A stretch of 60,435 nt of DNA from Massilibacteroides sp. (GCF_028705895.1 NZ_JAQWCQ010000017.1:1-60435), one strand, 5' to 3'; counted from the stretch's first letter, positions 26,858-36,483 are shown. Numbers and translations: made by a program. The notes: generated from the sequence alone by a model not told the origin.

Positions 26858-28123
26858 CTAATTTAACTCCGCCAAGTGTTTCTGAGCAAAACGAATATAA
26901 TTCTGCCAATCAATATCCATCACATCGTGTTTTCCGGGACGAATATGGTAGCCGATATTATTCATGATGGGTTGGTTTACCGCCGGCATTTCTGTCACCC
27001 CTAATCCTTTTAAGCCATAAAGTTCATAAACTGAAGCTGCATGTACGCCGGAAAGGAACTCCCCTTTCGGATCAGCCCAGCGATCTTCCTGTGCACTGGC
27101 TATATAAACCGGACGTGGAGCAATAAGCGCAATCAGTTCATGTTGGTCAAACGGAAGCATATCTTCATTGTCCGCGTATTGTTCGGCCGTTTTACACAAC
27201 CAATGAGGAAAAGAATTAGTCATAATCCGAAATGTTTCTCCGTATCTGCGTTTCGACAAAGCAGCCCCACCGCATCCGGAGTTATTAGAAATGACAATGG
27301 CAAAACGTTTATCTTGGGCTCCTGACCACAATGTAGCTTTTCCTTGTCGCGAATGTCCCATTACTACTACCTGTTTTTCATTCACGCGATCGTCTTTTTC
27401 TAAACAATCCATAATACGGCTTAACCCCCATGCCCATCCACCTAATGCCTGCCAGGCATCCGGACGACCGTTCGTTTGTTCGTAATCATCGAACAGAGCT
27501 AATACACTTTTATCTTTCAGCGCGTTATCATCGGGATAGATATCATGATAGCACATCGTAGCCAATCCGAATCCGGCGTCAAGAATCATCTCTATTGGCC
27601 ATCGGCTTTGCTGATATCCGCGCTCCATGCTCTTGTCATCCGGACTTTTAACGAACTTCAGGCCGGGAGAGACAAGAATATCTTCATCAGCATCAATACT
27701 TTGATTTCCCATGAAATTGTACGAAAGGAACACGGGAACTTTCCCCTTAATGGCATTCGGAGTATAAAGGATCAGCATGGCTTCAATCTCTTTTCCGTTC
27801 TTTTTAAAACAAAAACGGATCTGTTTACAGCTTGCCTTGCCTTGAAACGCATTTTTCTTTTCACTGACAATCTGATATTCCACAGGTATATCTTCCTTTG
27901 GGGTTATCCCATACATTTGCGAAGAAAACATATTGAGGAGTTCGGGACGACGGGTAGTTTCCCACTGCCGGACAGAAGTTACACGTTGACCGTTCTCACA
28001 AATAAGCGGATCAGGCAACGTATAAACCGGAACTTTCGATTCATCATAGTTTTCACCTCTCGATTGCGCCCGGACACCTCCGGTTAGGAGAAGAAGAGAA
28101 ACAAGAAAGAGTAGTTTTTTCAT
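26858..28123 (-). CDS. Secreted CE15-like glucuronoyl esterase / acetyl-xylan-esterase-type hydrolase
   Basis: A 421-residue exported alpha/beta-hydrolase. Signal peptide MKKLLFLVSLLLLTGGVRAQ, nucleophile motif VVMGHSRQGKATLW (the GxSRxGK pattern is characteristic of CE15 glucuronoyl esterases, which cut lignin-glucuronoxylan esters), and a late GKHDVMD carrying the histidine. A glutamate or aspartate as catalytic acid cannot be assigned surely. I start it at 28123, where the signal peptide begins; the ORF continues upstream to 28258 without signal-like sequence and into kdsB. It lies 20 bp behind kdsB. Substrate specificity is tentative. Confidence 0.78.
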   Translation of the reverse strand: MKKLLFLVSLLLLTGGVRAQSRGENYDESKVPVYTLPDPLICENGQRVTSVRQWETTRRPELLNMFSSQMYGITPKEDIPVEYQIVSEKKNAFQGKASCKQIRFCFKKNGKEIEAMLILYTPNAIKGKVPVFLSYNFMGNQSIDADEDILVSPGLKFVKSPDDKSMERGYQQSRWPIEMILDAGFGLATMCYHDIYPDDNALKDKSVLALFDDYEQTNGRPDAWQALGGWAWGLSRIMDCLEKDDRVNEKQVVVMGHSRQGKATLWSGAQDKRFAIVISNNSGCGGAALSKRRYGETFRIMTNSFPHWLCKTAEQYADNEDMLPFDQHELIALIAPRPVYIASAQEDRWADPKGEFLSGVHAASVYELYGLKGLGVTEMPAVNQPIMNNIGYHIRPGKHDVMDIDWQNYIRFAQKHLAELN

Positions 28124-28143
28124 ATGGGTATTTTTAATTTGTT

Positions 28144-28908
28144 TTATTCCCGACCATTCAGAAAAGCAAGCGCTTTCTGCATATCTTCCGGTGTATCTAT
28201 GCCGATAGTTTCCTGATGCGTAATTCCGGCCTTGAGACAATAGCCGTTTTCCAACCAACGAAGCTGTTCTAAACTTTCTGTTAATTCCAACGAAGATTGG
28301 GGTAACTGAGTAATTTCGCGCAGCACGTTTGCCCGGTAGGCATACAAACCGATATGTTTGTAGTAAGTATGATTACGCAGCCATTCGGTATGTTCTTTCC
28401 CTCGCATATAAGGAATTACCGAGCGACTGAAATACATTGCTTCGTTATTCTTATTCAAAACAACCTTAGGAGAATTAGGGTTAAACAATGTAGTTTCAAA
28501 ATCGCCTTCAGCATCAAAGGGTTTTACCAAAGTGGCAATATCGACTTTATCATCAGCAAAACAGGCTTTCAACGTTTCGATCTGAGAGGGATGAATAAAA
28601 GGTTCGTCGCCCTGAATATTGACAATAACGTCAAATTCCGTACCGACCTTGGTATAAGCTTCATAGCAACGATCTGTCCCGCTTTTATGGTCAGGCGAAG
28701 TCATAACAACTTGTCCTCCGAAGGATTTCACCACAGCTTCGATACGTTCATCGTCTGTTGCCACACAGACTGTATCCAATACATTTTCTACTTGTTCATA
28801 GACGCGTTGTATCATCGTCTTGCCATTCATATCCGCCAAAGGCTTACCCGGAAAGCGTGTAGATGCATAACGGGCAGGGATTATTCCAATAAACCTTATC
28901 TCTTTCAT
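28144..28908 (-). CDS. kdsB: 3-deoxy-manno-octulosonate cytidylyltransferase (CMP-KDO synthetase)
   Basis: Activates KDO with CTP to CMP-KDO for LPS inner core assembly. The family signature FIGIIPARYASTRFPGKPLA is at the N-terminus, with VNIQGDEPFI (metal-binding aspartate) and the TPEDM C-terminal motif. Length of 254 is standard. It is the first gene of a pair with the secreted esterase, a pairing with no obvious logic. Confidence 0.96.
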   Translation of the reverse strand: MKEIRFIGIIPARYASTRFPGKPLADMNGKTMIQRVYEQVENVLDTVCVATDDERIEAVVKSFGGQVVMTSPDHKSGTDRCYEAYTKVGTEFDVIVNIQGDEPFIHPSQIETLKACFADDKVDIATLVKPFDAEGDFETTLFNPNSPKVVLNKNNEAMYFSRSVIPYMRGKEHTEWLRNHTYYKHIGLYAYRANVLREITQLPQSSLELTESLEQLRWLENGYCLKAGITHQETIGIDTPEDMQKALAFLNGRE

Positions 28909-28939
28909 CTGTGTTATTGTAACAGTAATAATTGAAGTA

Positions 28940-28970
28940 TTGCCAAAGTTAGCTATTTATTTTAATTTTG
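28940..28970 (+). promoter_or_regulatory. Promoter of the AlbA_2 gene
   Basis: TTG at 28940-28942 and TAATTTTG at 28963-28970 are 20 nt apart, matching the Bacteroidota consensus. Transcription near 28976 means the ATG at 28991 is the real start; the longer frame from 28940 would begin inside the promoter. Confidence 0.75.
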
Positions 28971-28990
28971 TCCGCGTAATTATCTTCAAC

Positions 28991-29623
28991 ATGAAGAAGC
29001 ATCCTATTGAAATATTGATAGAGCAAGGTGAGCACCAACAACTTGATTTTAAGTTTGAGGTAAGTGACAGTAAAAAGATAGCCCGAACCTTGAGTGCATT
29101 CGCCAATACGGACGGAGGACGTTTGCTGATTGGAGTAAAAGACAATGGTGTAATCGCAGGCGTGCGAAGTGAAGAAGAATATTATATGATTGAAGCAGCG
29201 TCCCACTTGTACACTAAACCGGAAGTTAAATTCACTGCCCGGAAATGGGAAATAAACGGTAAAACAGTACTTGAGGTCTATATTCCTCCCGCAGAAGGAG
29301 TCCCTTATCTCGCACCCGACAAACAAGATGAATACAAAGCATACATTCGTGTAAAGGATGAAAACATTCTGGCAAATGAGGTGTTGGTATTAGCTTGGGA
29401 GAAGCGAAAACAAACGAATGGGACATTACTGAAATTAACCAAACCGGTTGAACGGCTTTTCCATTACCTCGACAATCATCCGCACATTAGTACAAACCAA
29501 TTTTGCCGCATAGGAAGGATTAATTACTATACGGCAAAAAACATACTCAGTGATTTATTAGCTATAAACAGTCTGCAATATGTCGTTATCGACAAGCGGA
29601 TTGCCTATCGACGAATTGCCTGA
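28991..29623 (+). CDS. AlbA_2 / Schlafen-like ATP-binding domain protein
   Basis: A 210-residue protein. The N-terminal half is an AlbA_2 (DUF4062/Schlafen AAA_4-type) domain: QLDFKFEVSDSKKIARTLSA, FANTDGGRLLIGVKDNG, and the RVKDENILA motif. The C-terminal part (about 140-210) looks like a winged helix (ISTNQFCRIGRINYYTAKNI). Such proteins are usually annotated as transcriptional regulators or ATP-binding proteins of unknown role. It is convergent with nfeD and overlaps its 3' end by 19 bp. Confidence 0.8.
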   Translation: MKKHPIEILIEQGEHQQLDFKFEVSDSKKIARTLSAFANTDGGRLLIGVKDNGVIAGVRSEEEYYMIEAASHLYTKPEVKFTARKWEINGKTVLEVYIPPAEGVPYLAPDKQDEYKAYIRVKDENILANEVLVLAWEKRKQTNGTLLKLTKPVERLFHYLDNHPHISTNQFCRIGRINYYTAKNILSDLLAINSLQYVVIDKRIAYRRIA

Positions 29624-30981
29624 ACATAAACCTGAGCATTTTCAAAACGAATAACTTTTACAGGTGTTCCTTTTTCTATAAAATCCTGCATGGATACACC
29701 ATCATAGATTTCACCATCAATCAACACTTTTCCCGATGGGCGTAGCACTGTCGATGCTATCCCTTCTTTTCCGATAAGATTGGTCAATGCAGGTGTAGAG
29801 ACAGACTCTTCCAGATCGGTGATCAATGCGACTTTACGAAACATCCCCCGATTCCCTATACGGCTGGACAACCAGATCATCAAAACGAAACCAACTCCAA
29901 GTCCCATCAAAACGGTTAATGAAGCCCTCCCCGCTTCCGCTGAAGTAACATGCTCAAAATTGAAGTTCGTATTACTTAACAAGGCCATTGTCAAACCTCC
30001 GATGATAAAGACAATCCCGGTTATACCGGCTACACCAAAGCCGGGAATAACAAATATCTCAACCAGCATGAGAAGTATTCCGATCACAAACAAAATTATT
30101 TCCCAATTAGCCGCTAATCCTTCTATATAAAGCGGAGCAAAATACAAAATAGCAGCAATAATAGATGCAACTGAGGGAAAACCAATCCCCGGTGTTTGCA
30201 TTTCAAAATAAATACCACCAAGAATAATGATAATAAGCAATGATTGAGCTACGGGATTCATCAGAAAGCCTTTCACATTGTCTATCCATGAAGGTTCGTA
30301 ACTCTTTATTTCATAAGAATCATATCCCATATATTTTGTTATTACCTCATCAACCGACTCGGCAATCCCGTCACAGTATCCCCAGAGAACAGCCTCCTCA
30401 GCAGTAAATGTCAACACTTTGCCGCTATCCGACAAATTCGGCACAACCGTTCGTTCGTCCACCATAGCCTCCGCAATCAAAGGATCACGCTTCCACTTAT
30501 AAATTGTATCTCCTCCCTGAATGATCGTATCCTTGCCATGTGCTTCTGCTGTAGATCGTATCATTGAACGCATATACGATTGATATTTATCCGGCATTGC
30601 TTCACCTGTCTGACTCACAACAGTAGCCGCACCGATATTAGCTCCTTTCCGCATATAAATATTCTTAGCTGCAATAGAAATCAAAGCTCCGGCAGAAGCG
30701 GCATTATTATCTATAAACACAGAAACAGGAATAGGGCTATACAGAATAGCCGTACGCATAGAGTCGGCAGTATCCACTAAGCCACCATACGTATTCATAT
30801 GAATCAGGACTGCATCTGCCCCTAATAATTGAGCTTCGGATAGTCCTTTTGAGAGATAAATTCGCGTTCTGTTATCAATTTGATTCTTAATATCAATCTT
30901 GTATATAATAGATTTCTCTACAGCCAAGGATTGATGCGGGTTAAGGAATAGAATAAGCCCAAAAGCAAGAAAAGCGAGCAT
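29605..30981 (-). CDS. NfeD-family membrane serine protease (ClpP class)
   Basis: A 458-residue full-length NfeD. Signal peptide (MLAFLAFGLILFLNPHQSLA), ClpP-like periplasmic protease domain with the serine motif NNAASAGALISIAA, four to five transmembrane helices (about 240-380), and a C-terminal OB-fold domain (GKVLIDGEIYDGVSMQDFIE). Family members cleave stomatin-like proteins, but no slipin or stomatin gene is adjacent here. The start at 30981 is chosen by the signal peptide; the ORF continues to 31095 without family features. Confidence 0.87.
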   Translation of the reverse strand: MLAFLAFGLILFLNPHQSLAVEKSIIYKIDIKNQIDNRTRIYLSKGLSEAQLLGADAVLIHMNTYGGLVDTADSMRTAILYSPIPVSVFIDNNAASAGALISIAAKNIYMRKGANIGAATVVSQTGEAMPDKYQSYMRSMIRSTAEAHGKDTIIQGGDTIYKWKRDPLIAEAMVDERTVVPNLSDSGKVLTFTAEEAVLWGYCDGIAESVDEVITKYMGYDSYEIKSYEPSWIDNVKGFLMNPVAQSLLIIIILGGIYFEMQTPGIGFPSVASIIAAILYFAPLYIEGLAANWEIILFVIGILLMLVEIFVIPGFGVAGITGIVFIIGGLTMALLSNTNFNFEHVTSAEAGRASLTVLMGLGVGFVLMIWLSSRIGNRGMFRKVALITDLEESVSTPALTNLIGKEGIASTVLRPSGKVLIDGEIYDGVSMQDFIEKGTPVKVIRFENAQVYVQAIRR

Positions 30982-31151
30982 CTTTCTTAAAAAACTAACA
31001 CACAACAAATTAGCATTGCATTGACAAAAATAATCGTAAGATAGATAGTTTTTATCAGTAACAAATCGAAATCCACTTAACTCTTTAATAATCATATAGT
31101 ATGTGAATAAAATTGAAATAAAAACTTAGGCTATGGATTCATGCATATAAA

Positions 31152-31183
31152 TTTGTTATTCTCAATTGAATTTAGTATGTTTG
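31152..31183 (+). promoter_or_regulatory. Promoter of the ECF sigma factor gene
   Basis: TTTG at 31152-31155 and TATGTTTG at 31176-31183 with exactly 20 nt between is a textbook Bacteroidota promoter. The leader to the ATG at 31250 is about 60 nt. Confidence 0.8.
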
Positions 31184-31249
31184 TGATACTAACAATTTAG
31201 GTAAACAACTTTTATTTGTAGAGGTTAAACCATTTAACAAATTACGGAC

Positions 31250-31759
31250 ATGAATACGCTGCAATTTCAGAAAAAATTATTGGGCATGCAAGAAAACATG
31301 ATGAATTTTGCTTTAATGCTCACTGCTAACAAAGATGACGCAAAAGATTTACTCCAAGATACAACTTTAAAGGTATTAGATAATCAGGAAAAATTTGTTG
31401 ACAATGTCAATTTTAAAGGTTGGGTGTTAACGGTTATGCGTAATATCTTTATCAATAACTACCATAAGCTTGTGCGCACGCAGACAATTGTAGATCAGAG
31501 TGTTGATTTATACAATTTGGATGTAATCAATGACTCGGGTTTTAATTCACCGGACGGAAGTTATCAGATTCAGGAAATCACAAAGTCAATCAATGACCTG
31601 AATGATGATTTGAGAATACCATTCTCTATGTTCCTGAGCGGATATAAATACAATGAAATAGCCGAAAAACTGAACGTACCTCTTGGCACGGTTAAAAGTA
31701 GAATTTTCTTTGCCCGTCAGGAGCTGCAAAAGTCATTAAAAAGCTTTCGTAGTGAATAA
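31250..31759 (+). CDS. ECF-type RNA polymerase sigma factor
   Basis: A 169-residue sigma-70 family protein. Region 2 (NMMNFALMLTANKDDAKDLLQDTTLKVLD, with FKGWVLTVMRNIFINNY as the 2.4 segment) and region 4 (IPFSMFLSGYKYNEIAEKLNVPLGTVKSRIFFARQELQ) are intact. No anti-sigma gene follows; a terminator and a MITE-like element come next. The protein is of a type strongly conserved across Bacteroidales and driven by the primary-sigma promoter, suggesting a housekeeping or stress role rather than a SusCD-linked one. Confidence 0.92.
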   Translation: MNTLQFQKKLLGMQENMMNFALMLTANKDDAKDLLQDTTLKVLDNQEKFVDNVNFKGWVLTVMRNIFINNYHKLVRTQTIVDQSVDLYNLDVINDSGFNSPDGSYQIQEITKSINDLNDDLRIPFSMFLSGYKYNEIAEKLNVPLGTVKSRIFFARQELQKSLKSFRSE

Positions 31760-31803
31760 GTTAAGATAGCAGAATCAGTAATTAATTAGTTAATAATAGT
31801 TTG

Positions 31804-31830
31804 GCTCCGGTTTTTTCCGGAGCTATTTTT
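31804..31830 (+). terminator. Intrinsic terminator of the sigma factor gene
   Basis: GCTCCGG / CCGGAGC with a T6 loop, followed by TATTTTT. Confidence 0.85.
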
Positions 31831-31838
31831 ATGCTTTA

Positions 31839-32022
31839 AGAGCCTGTTTAAATTTTTATTCGTGGCTTATTTCGTTTTATTTTTTGTTTAGTTGTATATC
31901 CGCATGAATGAGCATAGCGGGCTATGTAATTGAATGCGGAGATGCAGATAAGCAAAAAAGAAGACGAAAGAAGACCGAAACAAGCCCTCAAGAAATATCC
32001 TATAAAAATTTAAACAGGCTCT
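31839..32022. mobile_element. 184-bp MITE-like element with 21-bp perfect terminal inverted repeats
   Basis: The ends at 31839-31859 and 32002-32022 (AGAGCCTGTTTAAATTTTTA and its inverse, one further base each) are perfect inverted repeats. An internal imperfect palindrome with ATCCGCAT/ATGCGGAGAT sits at its centre. No ORF. Size, TIRs and lack of coding capacity fit a miniature inverted-repeat transposable element. A target duplication is not obvious (A/T-rich flanks). It fills the 388-bp gap between the sigma factor and DUF3078 genes. Confidence 0.7.
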
Positions 32023-32147
32023 AAATAGGCAAAACTCTTTTTTATCATGAATTAACAAGTACTTTCAAAAGAGGAAGCATGGTAAATACTACATTTTTAT
32101 CTATTTTTGCAATAAACATATAGAGATACAAAAGTAAAAAAATAGTC

Positions 32148-33704
32148 ATGAAGGTAAAAAAGCTCTGTTGGGGACTCCTATTCGTATTAGTGCTGATATC
32201 ATCCCTGCATGCTAAAGAGCAGAATATAAACACTCTAAATAGCGTATTGATCGTAAACTCCTACGACAAGACAAACAATATTGACAGCCTTGATTATTTA
32301 ACGGTTGACAGTGTAGAGCTAAATAAAATAACAGATATCAGATCTATATTTGAAAAACAGAATGCAACGTATAGTACTCCAAAAGCTCTTGGAGAAAATC
32401 TTTTGCGTTTTTTAAAGAAAGATGAACTTCAGATTTCAAATGAAGCCATGTATTGGGCACGCTTGATAAGAGATGCTTCTTACTATGTTGATGAACATCA
32501 AACATTCAAAGACACGATTATTGTTGATCCCATCTTCTTGCCGATCGTATTTAAGGGGCATCCTTTCACGAAAAAGGAACTGACATTCTATTCTATGGAT
32601 TTTACAAACCCTAAATTCAAAAGACCGGATTTATACACGCCCGCACCCATATTCAAGGATTATATCGATAAGAAAAAGAGTGAAGAGATAGCTCTACGCT
32701 TCGTAGAGGAAAAACATCCGTCATATATACATTATACGGAAAGAGATATGCCCAGCGAACTCGTAAAGGCCTCAGTTATCAAACGGGATACATATGAAAA
32801 TATACAATTGAAAGTAGAGAATGACGCGGATTTCAGCGATGTTACGCCCGTAAAGTTTATTCCCGAAAGACGTTATTGGACTTCAGGCTTTGAAAGTGCT
32901 GTGCAGTTTTCTCAGAATTATATTTCCAAAAACTGGCATAAAGGAGGAAGCAGCAACCTGAATCTTTATACAAAAAATGTGTTAAGCTACAATTATACTA
33001 AAGACAAAGTAAATATCACAAATCAGGTTGAATACAGAACAAGTATCTATACGGCTCCAAAAGACACTATTCACGCTTACAAAGTAGGTGATGATGTACT
33101 CCGTTTGAGTAACAACATTGGGTATAAGGCTTTCAATAAGTGGAGCTACACATTCGATACCGAAATCAAAACGCAGGTGTTTCAGAACTATAAAGAAAAC
33201 ACCGAACAGAAACAAGCGGCTCTTTTAGCACCTGTCACAGCGACATTCGGTATTGGTATGAAGTACGACCTGACTAAGCAGTTCAAACAAAAACACAAAA
33301 AATTAGTTATGGCAGTAAACTTAGCACCGTTAAGTCTTACCTATATGTATAGTACCCTTAAAGACCCTGAGGAGATAGACCTCGGCCGACATGGTTTTGA
33401 GTTAGATACTACAACTAATTTATACAAAAATTCATTTACCCGTTTAGGATCAAGCATCAACTCGAGTCTTACTTTTAACTTTAACAGAAACGTTACCTGG
33501 CAGTCAAGATTAAACTATTTTACGTCATACGACAATGTCAAAATGGAATTTGAAAACACGTTAACGATGGCAATTAGTCGCTTTTTCTCTACCCGCATAT
33601 ATCTTAATGTACGATATGATGACACTGCGACTACCAAAGACACAGATTTCAGCTATTTCCAGGTTAATGAACTGTTGAGTTTCGGGTTTAATTATAAATG
33701 GTAA
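32148..33704 (+). CDS. DUF3078 outer-membrane beta-barrel protein
   Basis: A 518-residue exported protein. Signal peptide (about 1-22, LCWGLLFVLVLISSLHA), an N-terminal helical/soluble part, then from about residue 240 an alternating-strand region (SAVQFSQNYISKNWHKGGSS is a recognisable DUF3078 segment) ending in an aromatic residue (NYKW), as outer-membrane barrels do. Function unknown. A TATTTTTG -7 box at 32102-32109, without a clear -33, suggests its own promoter and a 30-nt leader. Confidence 0.82.
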   Translation: MKVKKLCWGLLFVLVLISSLHAKEQNINTLNSVLIVNSYDKTNNIDSLDYLTVDSVELNKITDIRSIFEKQNATYSTPKALGENLLRFLKKDELQISNEAMYWARLIRDASYYVDEHQTFKDTIIVDPIFLPIVFKGHPFTKKELTFYSMDFTNPKFKRPDLYTPAPIFKDYIDKKKSEEIALRFVEEKHPSYIHYTERDMPSELVKASVIKRDTYENIQLKVENDADFSDVTPVKFIPERRYWTSGFESAVQFSQNYISKNWHKGGSSNLNLYTKNVLSYNYTKDKVNITNQVEYRTSIYTAPKDTIHAYKVGDDVLRLSNNIGYKAFNKWSYTFDTEIKTQVFQNYKENTEQKQAALLAPVTATFGIGMKYDLTKQFKQKHKKLVMAVNLAPLSLTYMYSTLKDPEEIDLGRHGFELDTTTNLYKNSFTRLGSSINSSLTFNFNRNVTWQSRLNYFTSYDNVKMEFENTLTMAISRFFSTRIYLNVRYDDTATTKDTDFSYFQVNELLSFGFNYKW

Positions 33705-33765
33705 GAAGTACATTATATTGATGTAATAAACTTTGTTAATCGTACTTATTCTCCCAAATATTACG

Positions 33766-33773
33766 TACTTTTG
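33766..33773 (+). promoter_or_regulatory. -7 element of the rnf operon
   Basis: TACTTTTG at 33766-33773, perfect for TAnnTTTG; the -33 region is weak. Transcription should begin near 33780, so the longer reading frame that opens at 33776 cannot be used, fixing the first gene's start at 33803. Confidence 0.65.
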
Positions 33774-33802
33774 CCGTGTTTTGCTATGTGGAGTTTACAA
33801 AT

Positions 33803-34219
33803 ATGGACGATACAATACATCACACAGGAATTATCGAACGCATAGACCGTGACAAGGTATATGTGAAAATTATTCAGCAGTCGGCTTGTGCGGGATGCCA
33901 TGCAAAATCCATGTGCAACGCATCGGAAAGCAAAGACCGTCTTGTCGAAATCGATGGCATATTCAATTCCTTTCAGGTAAATGAAGTGGTTGATTTATAC
34001 GGCCGAAGTTCTTTGGGATATTTGGCCGTTTTATATGCATTTGTCCTCCCTCTTATTATTTTATTAGCGGTAGTTATTTTTTGCTTAGAATCTAATCGGA
34101 GTGAAGCTGTCAGCGCTTTGGCAGGTCTTGCGGTTTTACCCGTTTATTATAGTGTGTTATACTTTTTTAAAGACAAGTTAAAAAAACGATTTGTTTTTGC
34201 CATGAGAAAACTTAATTGA
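33803..34219 (+). CDS. RseC/MucC-like SoxR-reducing system protein
   Basis: A 138-residue RseC-family inner-membrane protein. The N-terminal cysteine cluster CAGCHAKSMC is the family hallmark and may bind a metal or cluster; two transmembrane helices follow (about 72-95 and 100-120). RseC-like genes accompany rnf genes in Bacteroidales and Proteobacteria (as with rsx/soxR reduction in E. coli). First gene of the rnf operon, 7 bp before rnfB. Confidence 0.87.
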   Translation: MDDTIHHTGIIERIDRDKVYVKIIQQSACAGCHAKSMCNASESKDRLVEIDGIFNSFQVNEVVDLYGRSSLGYLAVLYAFVLPLIILLAVVIFCLESNRSEAVSALAGLAVLPVYYSVLYFFKDKLKKRFVFAMRKLN

Positions 34220-34226
34220 TTATACT

Positions 34227-35123
34227 ATGATTTTAATCGCCATTATTTCGTTAGGAGGAATCGGCGCTGCCGGCGCTGCTCTTCTTTACGCTACATCTAA
34301 AAAGTTCGAGGTTTACGAAGACCCCAGGGTTTCGCAGGTACAGGAGGTACTTCCTGCTGCGAATTGCGGAGGTTGCGGATTTGCAGGATGTGCCGGATTT
34401 GCGGCAGCTTGTGTTAAGGCTGATAACTTAGATAACCTGAACTGTCCTGTAGGAGGAGCTTCAGTAATGGAAAAAGTATCGGCTATTTTAGGAAAAGAGG
34501 CATTGAAAACAGAACCAACTGTTGCCGTTGTTCGCTGCAACGGAGATTGTGATGCTCGTCCTCAGTTAAATCAATACGACGGAGTATCTAACTGCGCTAT
34601 TGCTGCCGCCTTATATGGAGGAGAAACCGGTTGTTCTTTCGGATGTCTCGGAATGGGAGACTGTGAAGCGTCTTGTAATTTTGATGCTATACATATTAAC
34701 CCAGTCACCAGATTACCGGAAGTTATAGAAGATAAATGTACTTCTTGCGGAGCTTGTGTCAAAGCTTGCCCTAAAAATATTATCGAGCTTAGAAAAAAGG
34801 GGCCAAAATCGCGGCGTATATATGTTAGCTGTGTAAATCAGGATAAAGGTGGAGTGGCACGTAAGGCATGCACCAATGCTTGTATAGGTTGCAGCAAATG
34901 TGAAAAGGAATGTGCATTCGATGCAATAAAAGTAGAAAACAATCTGGCCTATATTGATCCTGTTAAATGTCGCCTCTGCCGCAAATGTGTTGTTGTATGT
35001 CCAACAATGGCTATTCACGAACTTAATTTTCCTCCACGCAAGGAGAAAGAAGCAGATTCTACTGTAAAGCCACAAAAAATACAACCAGAAACGGCAGCAA
35101 CAGTAACGCCGGAAAACAAATAA
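34227..35123 (+). CDS. rnfB: Rnf complex subunit RnfB
   Basis: Ferredoxin-accepting iron-sulfur subunit of the ion-translocating ferredoxin:NAD+ oxidoreductase. One N-terminal transmembrane helix (ILIAIISLGGIGAAGAALLY), a [4Fe-4S] domain with CGGCGFAGC, and three further cysteine clusters of ferredoxin type (CTSCGACVKACP, CIGCSKCEKECA, CRLCRKCVVVCP). The 298-residue length is typical, with a charged, proline/threonine-rich tail. Cytosolic face of the membrane. Confidence 0.95.
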   Translation: MILIAIISLGGIGAAGAALLYATSKKFEVYEDPRVSQVQEVLPAANCGGCGFAGCAGFAAACVKADNLDNLNCPVGGASVMEKVSAILGKEALKTEPTVAVVRCNGDCDARPQLNQYDGVSNCAIAAALYGGETGCSFGCLGMGDCEASCNFDAIHINPVTRLPEVIEDKCTSCGACVKACPKNIIELRKKGPKSRRIYVSCVNQDKGGVARKACTNACIGCSKCEKECAFDAIKVENNLAYIDPVKCRLCRKCVVVCPTMAIHELNFPPRKEKEADSTVKPQKIQPETAATVTPENK

Positions 35124-35151
35124 AAAACAATACAAAATAAAATCTAATAGT

Positions 35152-36483
35152 ATGCTTAGGACATTTAGAATCGGAGGTATCCACCCACCCGAAAACAAAT
35201 TGTCTGCCGGGAAAAAGATAGTCCGACTTGCTGTTCCAAAACAGGTAATTATACCTTTAAGCCAACATATCGGAGCGCCCGCACAGGCAATTGTAAAAAA
35301 AGGGGATATGGTGAAGACAGGTACCCTGATCGCCAAACCCGGAGGTTTTGTATCAGCCAATATACACTCTTCCGTTTCGGGTAAAATAAACAAGATAGAC
35401 TCTGCCATTGATGCAAGCGGATATAAACGAACCGCCATATTTATTGATGTTGATGGAGATGAATGGGAGGACGCAATTGACAGAAGTGACAACCTGATCA
35501 AAGACTGTAAATTATCCGGTAAAGAAATTATAGACAAAATAGCTGCTGCAGGAATTGTTGGTTTAGGGGGAGCAACTTTCCCTACTCAGATTAAATTAAC
35601 CCCTCCTCCGGGAAATAAAGCAGAAATACTAATCATAAACGCCGTAGAGTGTGAACCGTATCTGACTTCCGATCACATTTTAATGATGGAAAAGGGAGAA
35701 GAAGTTTTAATTGGTGTCACCTTATTAATGAAAGCTATTGATGTAAAGAGAGCGGTTATAGGGATTGAGAACAATAAACCGGACGCTATTAAGCATCTTA
35801 CGAATTTAGCCTCTGCATATCCTGGCATTGAAATTATGCCGCTAAAGGTTCAGTATCCTCAGGGAGGCGAAAAGCAACTGATTGACGCCGTAATTCGCAA
35901 GCAGGTAAAAAGTGGTGCATTGCCTATCTCTGCGGGTGCAGTTGTACAAAACGTAGGAACATCTTTTGCTGTATATGAGGCTGTGCAAAAAAACAAACCG
36001 CTGATTGAGCGTGTGGTAACCGTAACCGGAAAGAAACTTACCAACCCCACTAATTTATTAACTCGTATAGGAACTCCTATTAATGCCTTGATCGAAGAAG
36101 CCGGCGGAGTACCTGAAAATACAGGAAAGATAATCGGAGGAGGCCCGATGATGGGGAAAGCATTAGTTAGCCCTGACGTTCCGGTCACTAAAGGAAGTTC
36201 GGGAATCTTGCTCCTCACAAAAGAAGAATCTGTCCGCAAACCGATGCAGAATTGTATCCGTTGTGCCAAATGTGTGAATGTATGTCCAATGGGGTTAAAC
36301 CCAACCCTATTAATGAATGCTACGGAATTCACAAACTGGGATATGGCTGAAGCAAACTATATTGTGGACTGTATTGAGTGCGGTTCATGTAGTTATACCT
36401 GTCCCGCTAATCGTCCGTTGCTGGATTATATACGTTTGGGAAAAGGAAAAGTAATGGGTATCATTCGTGCCAGAAAGGCGTAA
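35152..36483 (+). CDS. rnfC: Rnf complex subunit RnfC
   Basis: NADH/FMN-binding peripheral subunit with two [4Fe-4S] clusters. Residues about 125-290 carry the flavin/NADH region (GIVGLGGATFPTQIK, NAVECEPYLTSD), and the C-terminal clusters are CIRCAKCVNVCPMG and CIECGSCSYTCPAN. 443 residues, standard. The 274-aa ORF on the opposite strand is a shadow. Confidence 0.95.
   Translation: MLRTFRIGGIHPPENKLSAGKKIVRLAVPKQVIIPLSQHIGAPAQAIVKKGDMVKTGTLIAKPGGFVSANIHSSVSGKINKIDSAIDASGYKRTAIFIDVDGDEWEDAIDRSDNLIKDCKLSGKEIIDKIAAAGIVGLGGATFPTQIKLTPPPGNKAEILIINAVECEPYLTSDHILMMEKGEEVLIGVTLLMKAIDVKRAVIGIENNKPDAIKHLTNLASAYPGIEIMPLKVQYPQGGEKQLIDAVIRKQVKSGALPISAGAVVQNVGTSFAVYEAVQKNKPLIERVVTVTGKKLTNPTNLLTRIGTPINALIEEAGGVPENTGKIIGGGPMMGKALVSPDVPVTKGSSGILLLTKEESVRKPMQNCIRCAKCVNVCPMGLNPTLLMNATEFTNWDMAEANYIVDCIECGSCSYTCPANRPLLDYIRLGKGKVMGIIRARKA

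Noticed and set aside
34713-35537. 274-aa ORF antisense to rnfB/rnfC
   Set aside because: Lies opposite conserved iron-sulfur genes, has a Cys/Phe-rich composition typical of antisense frames, and matches no family pattern.
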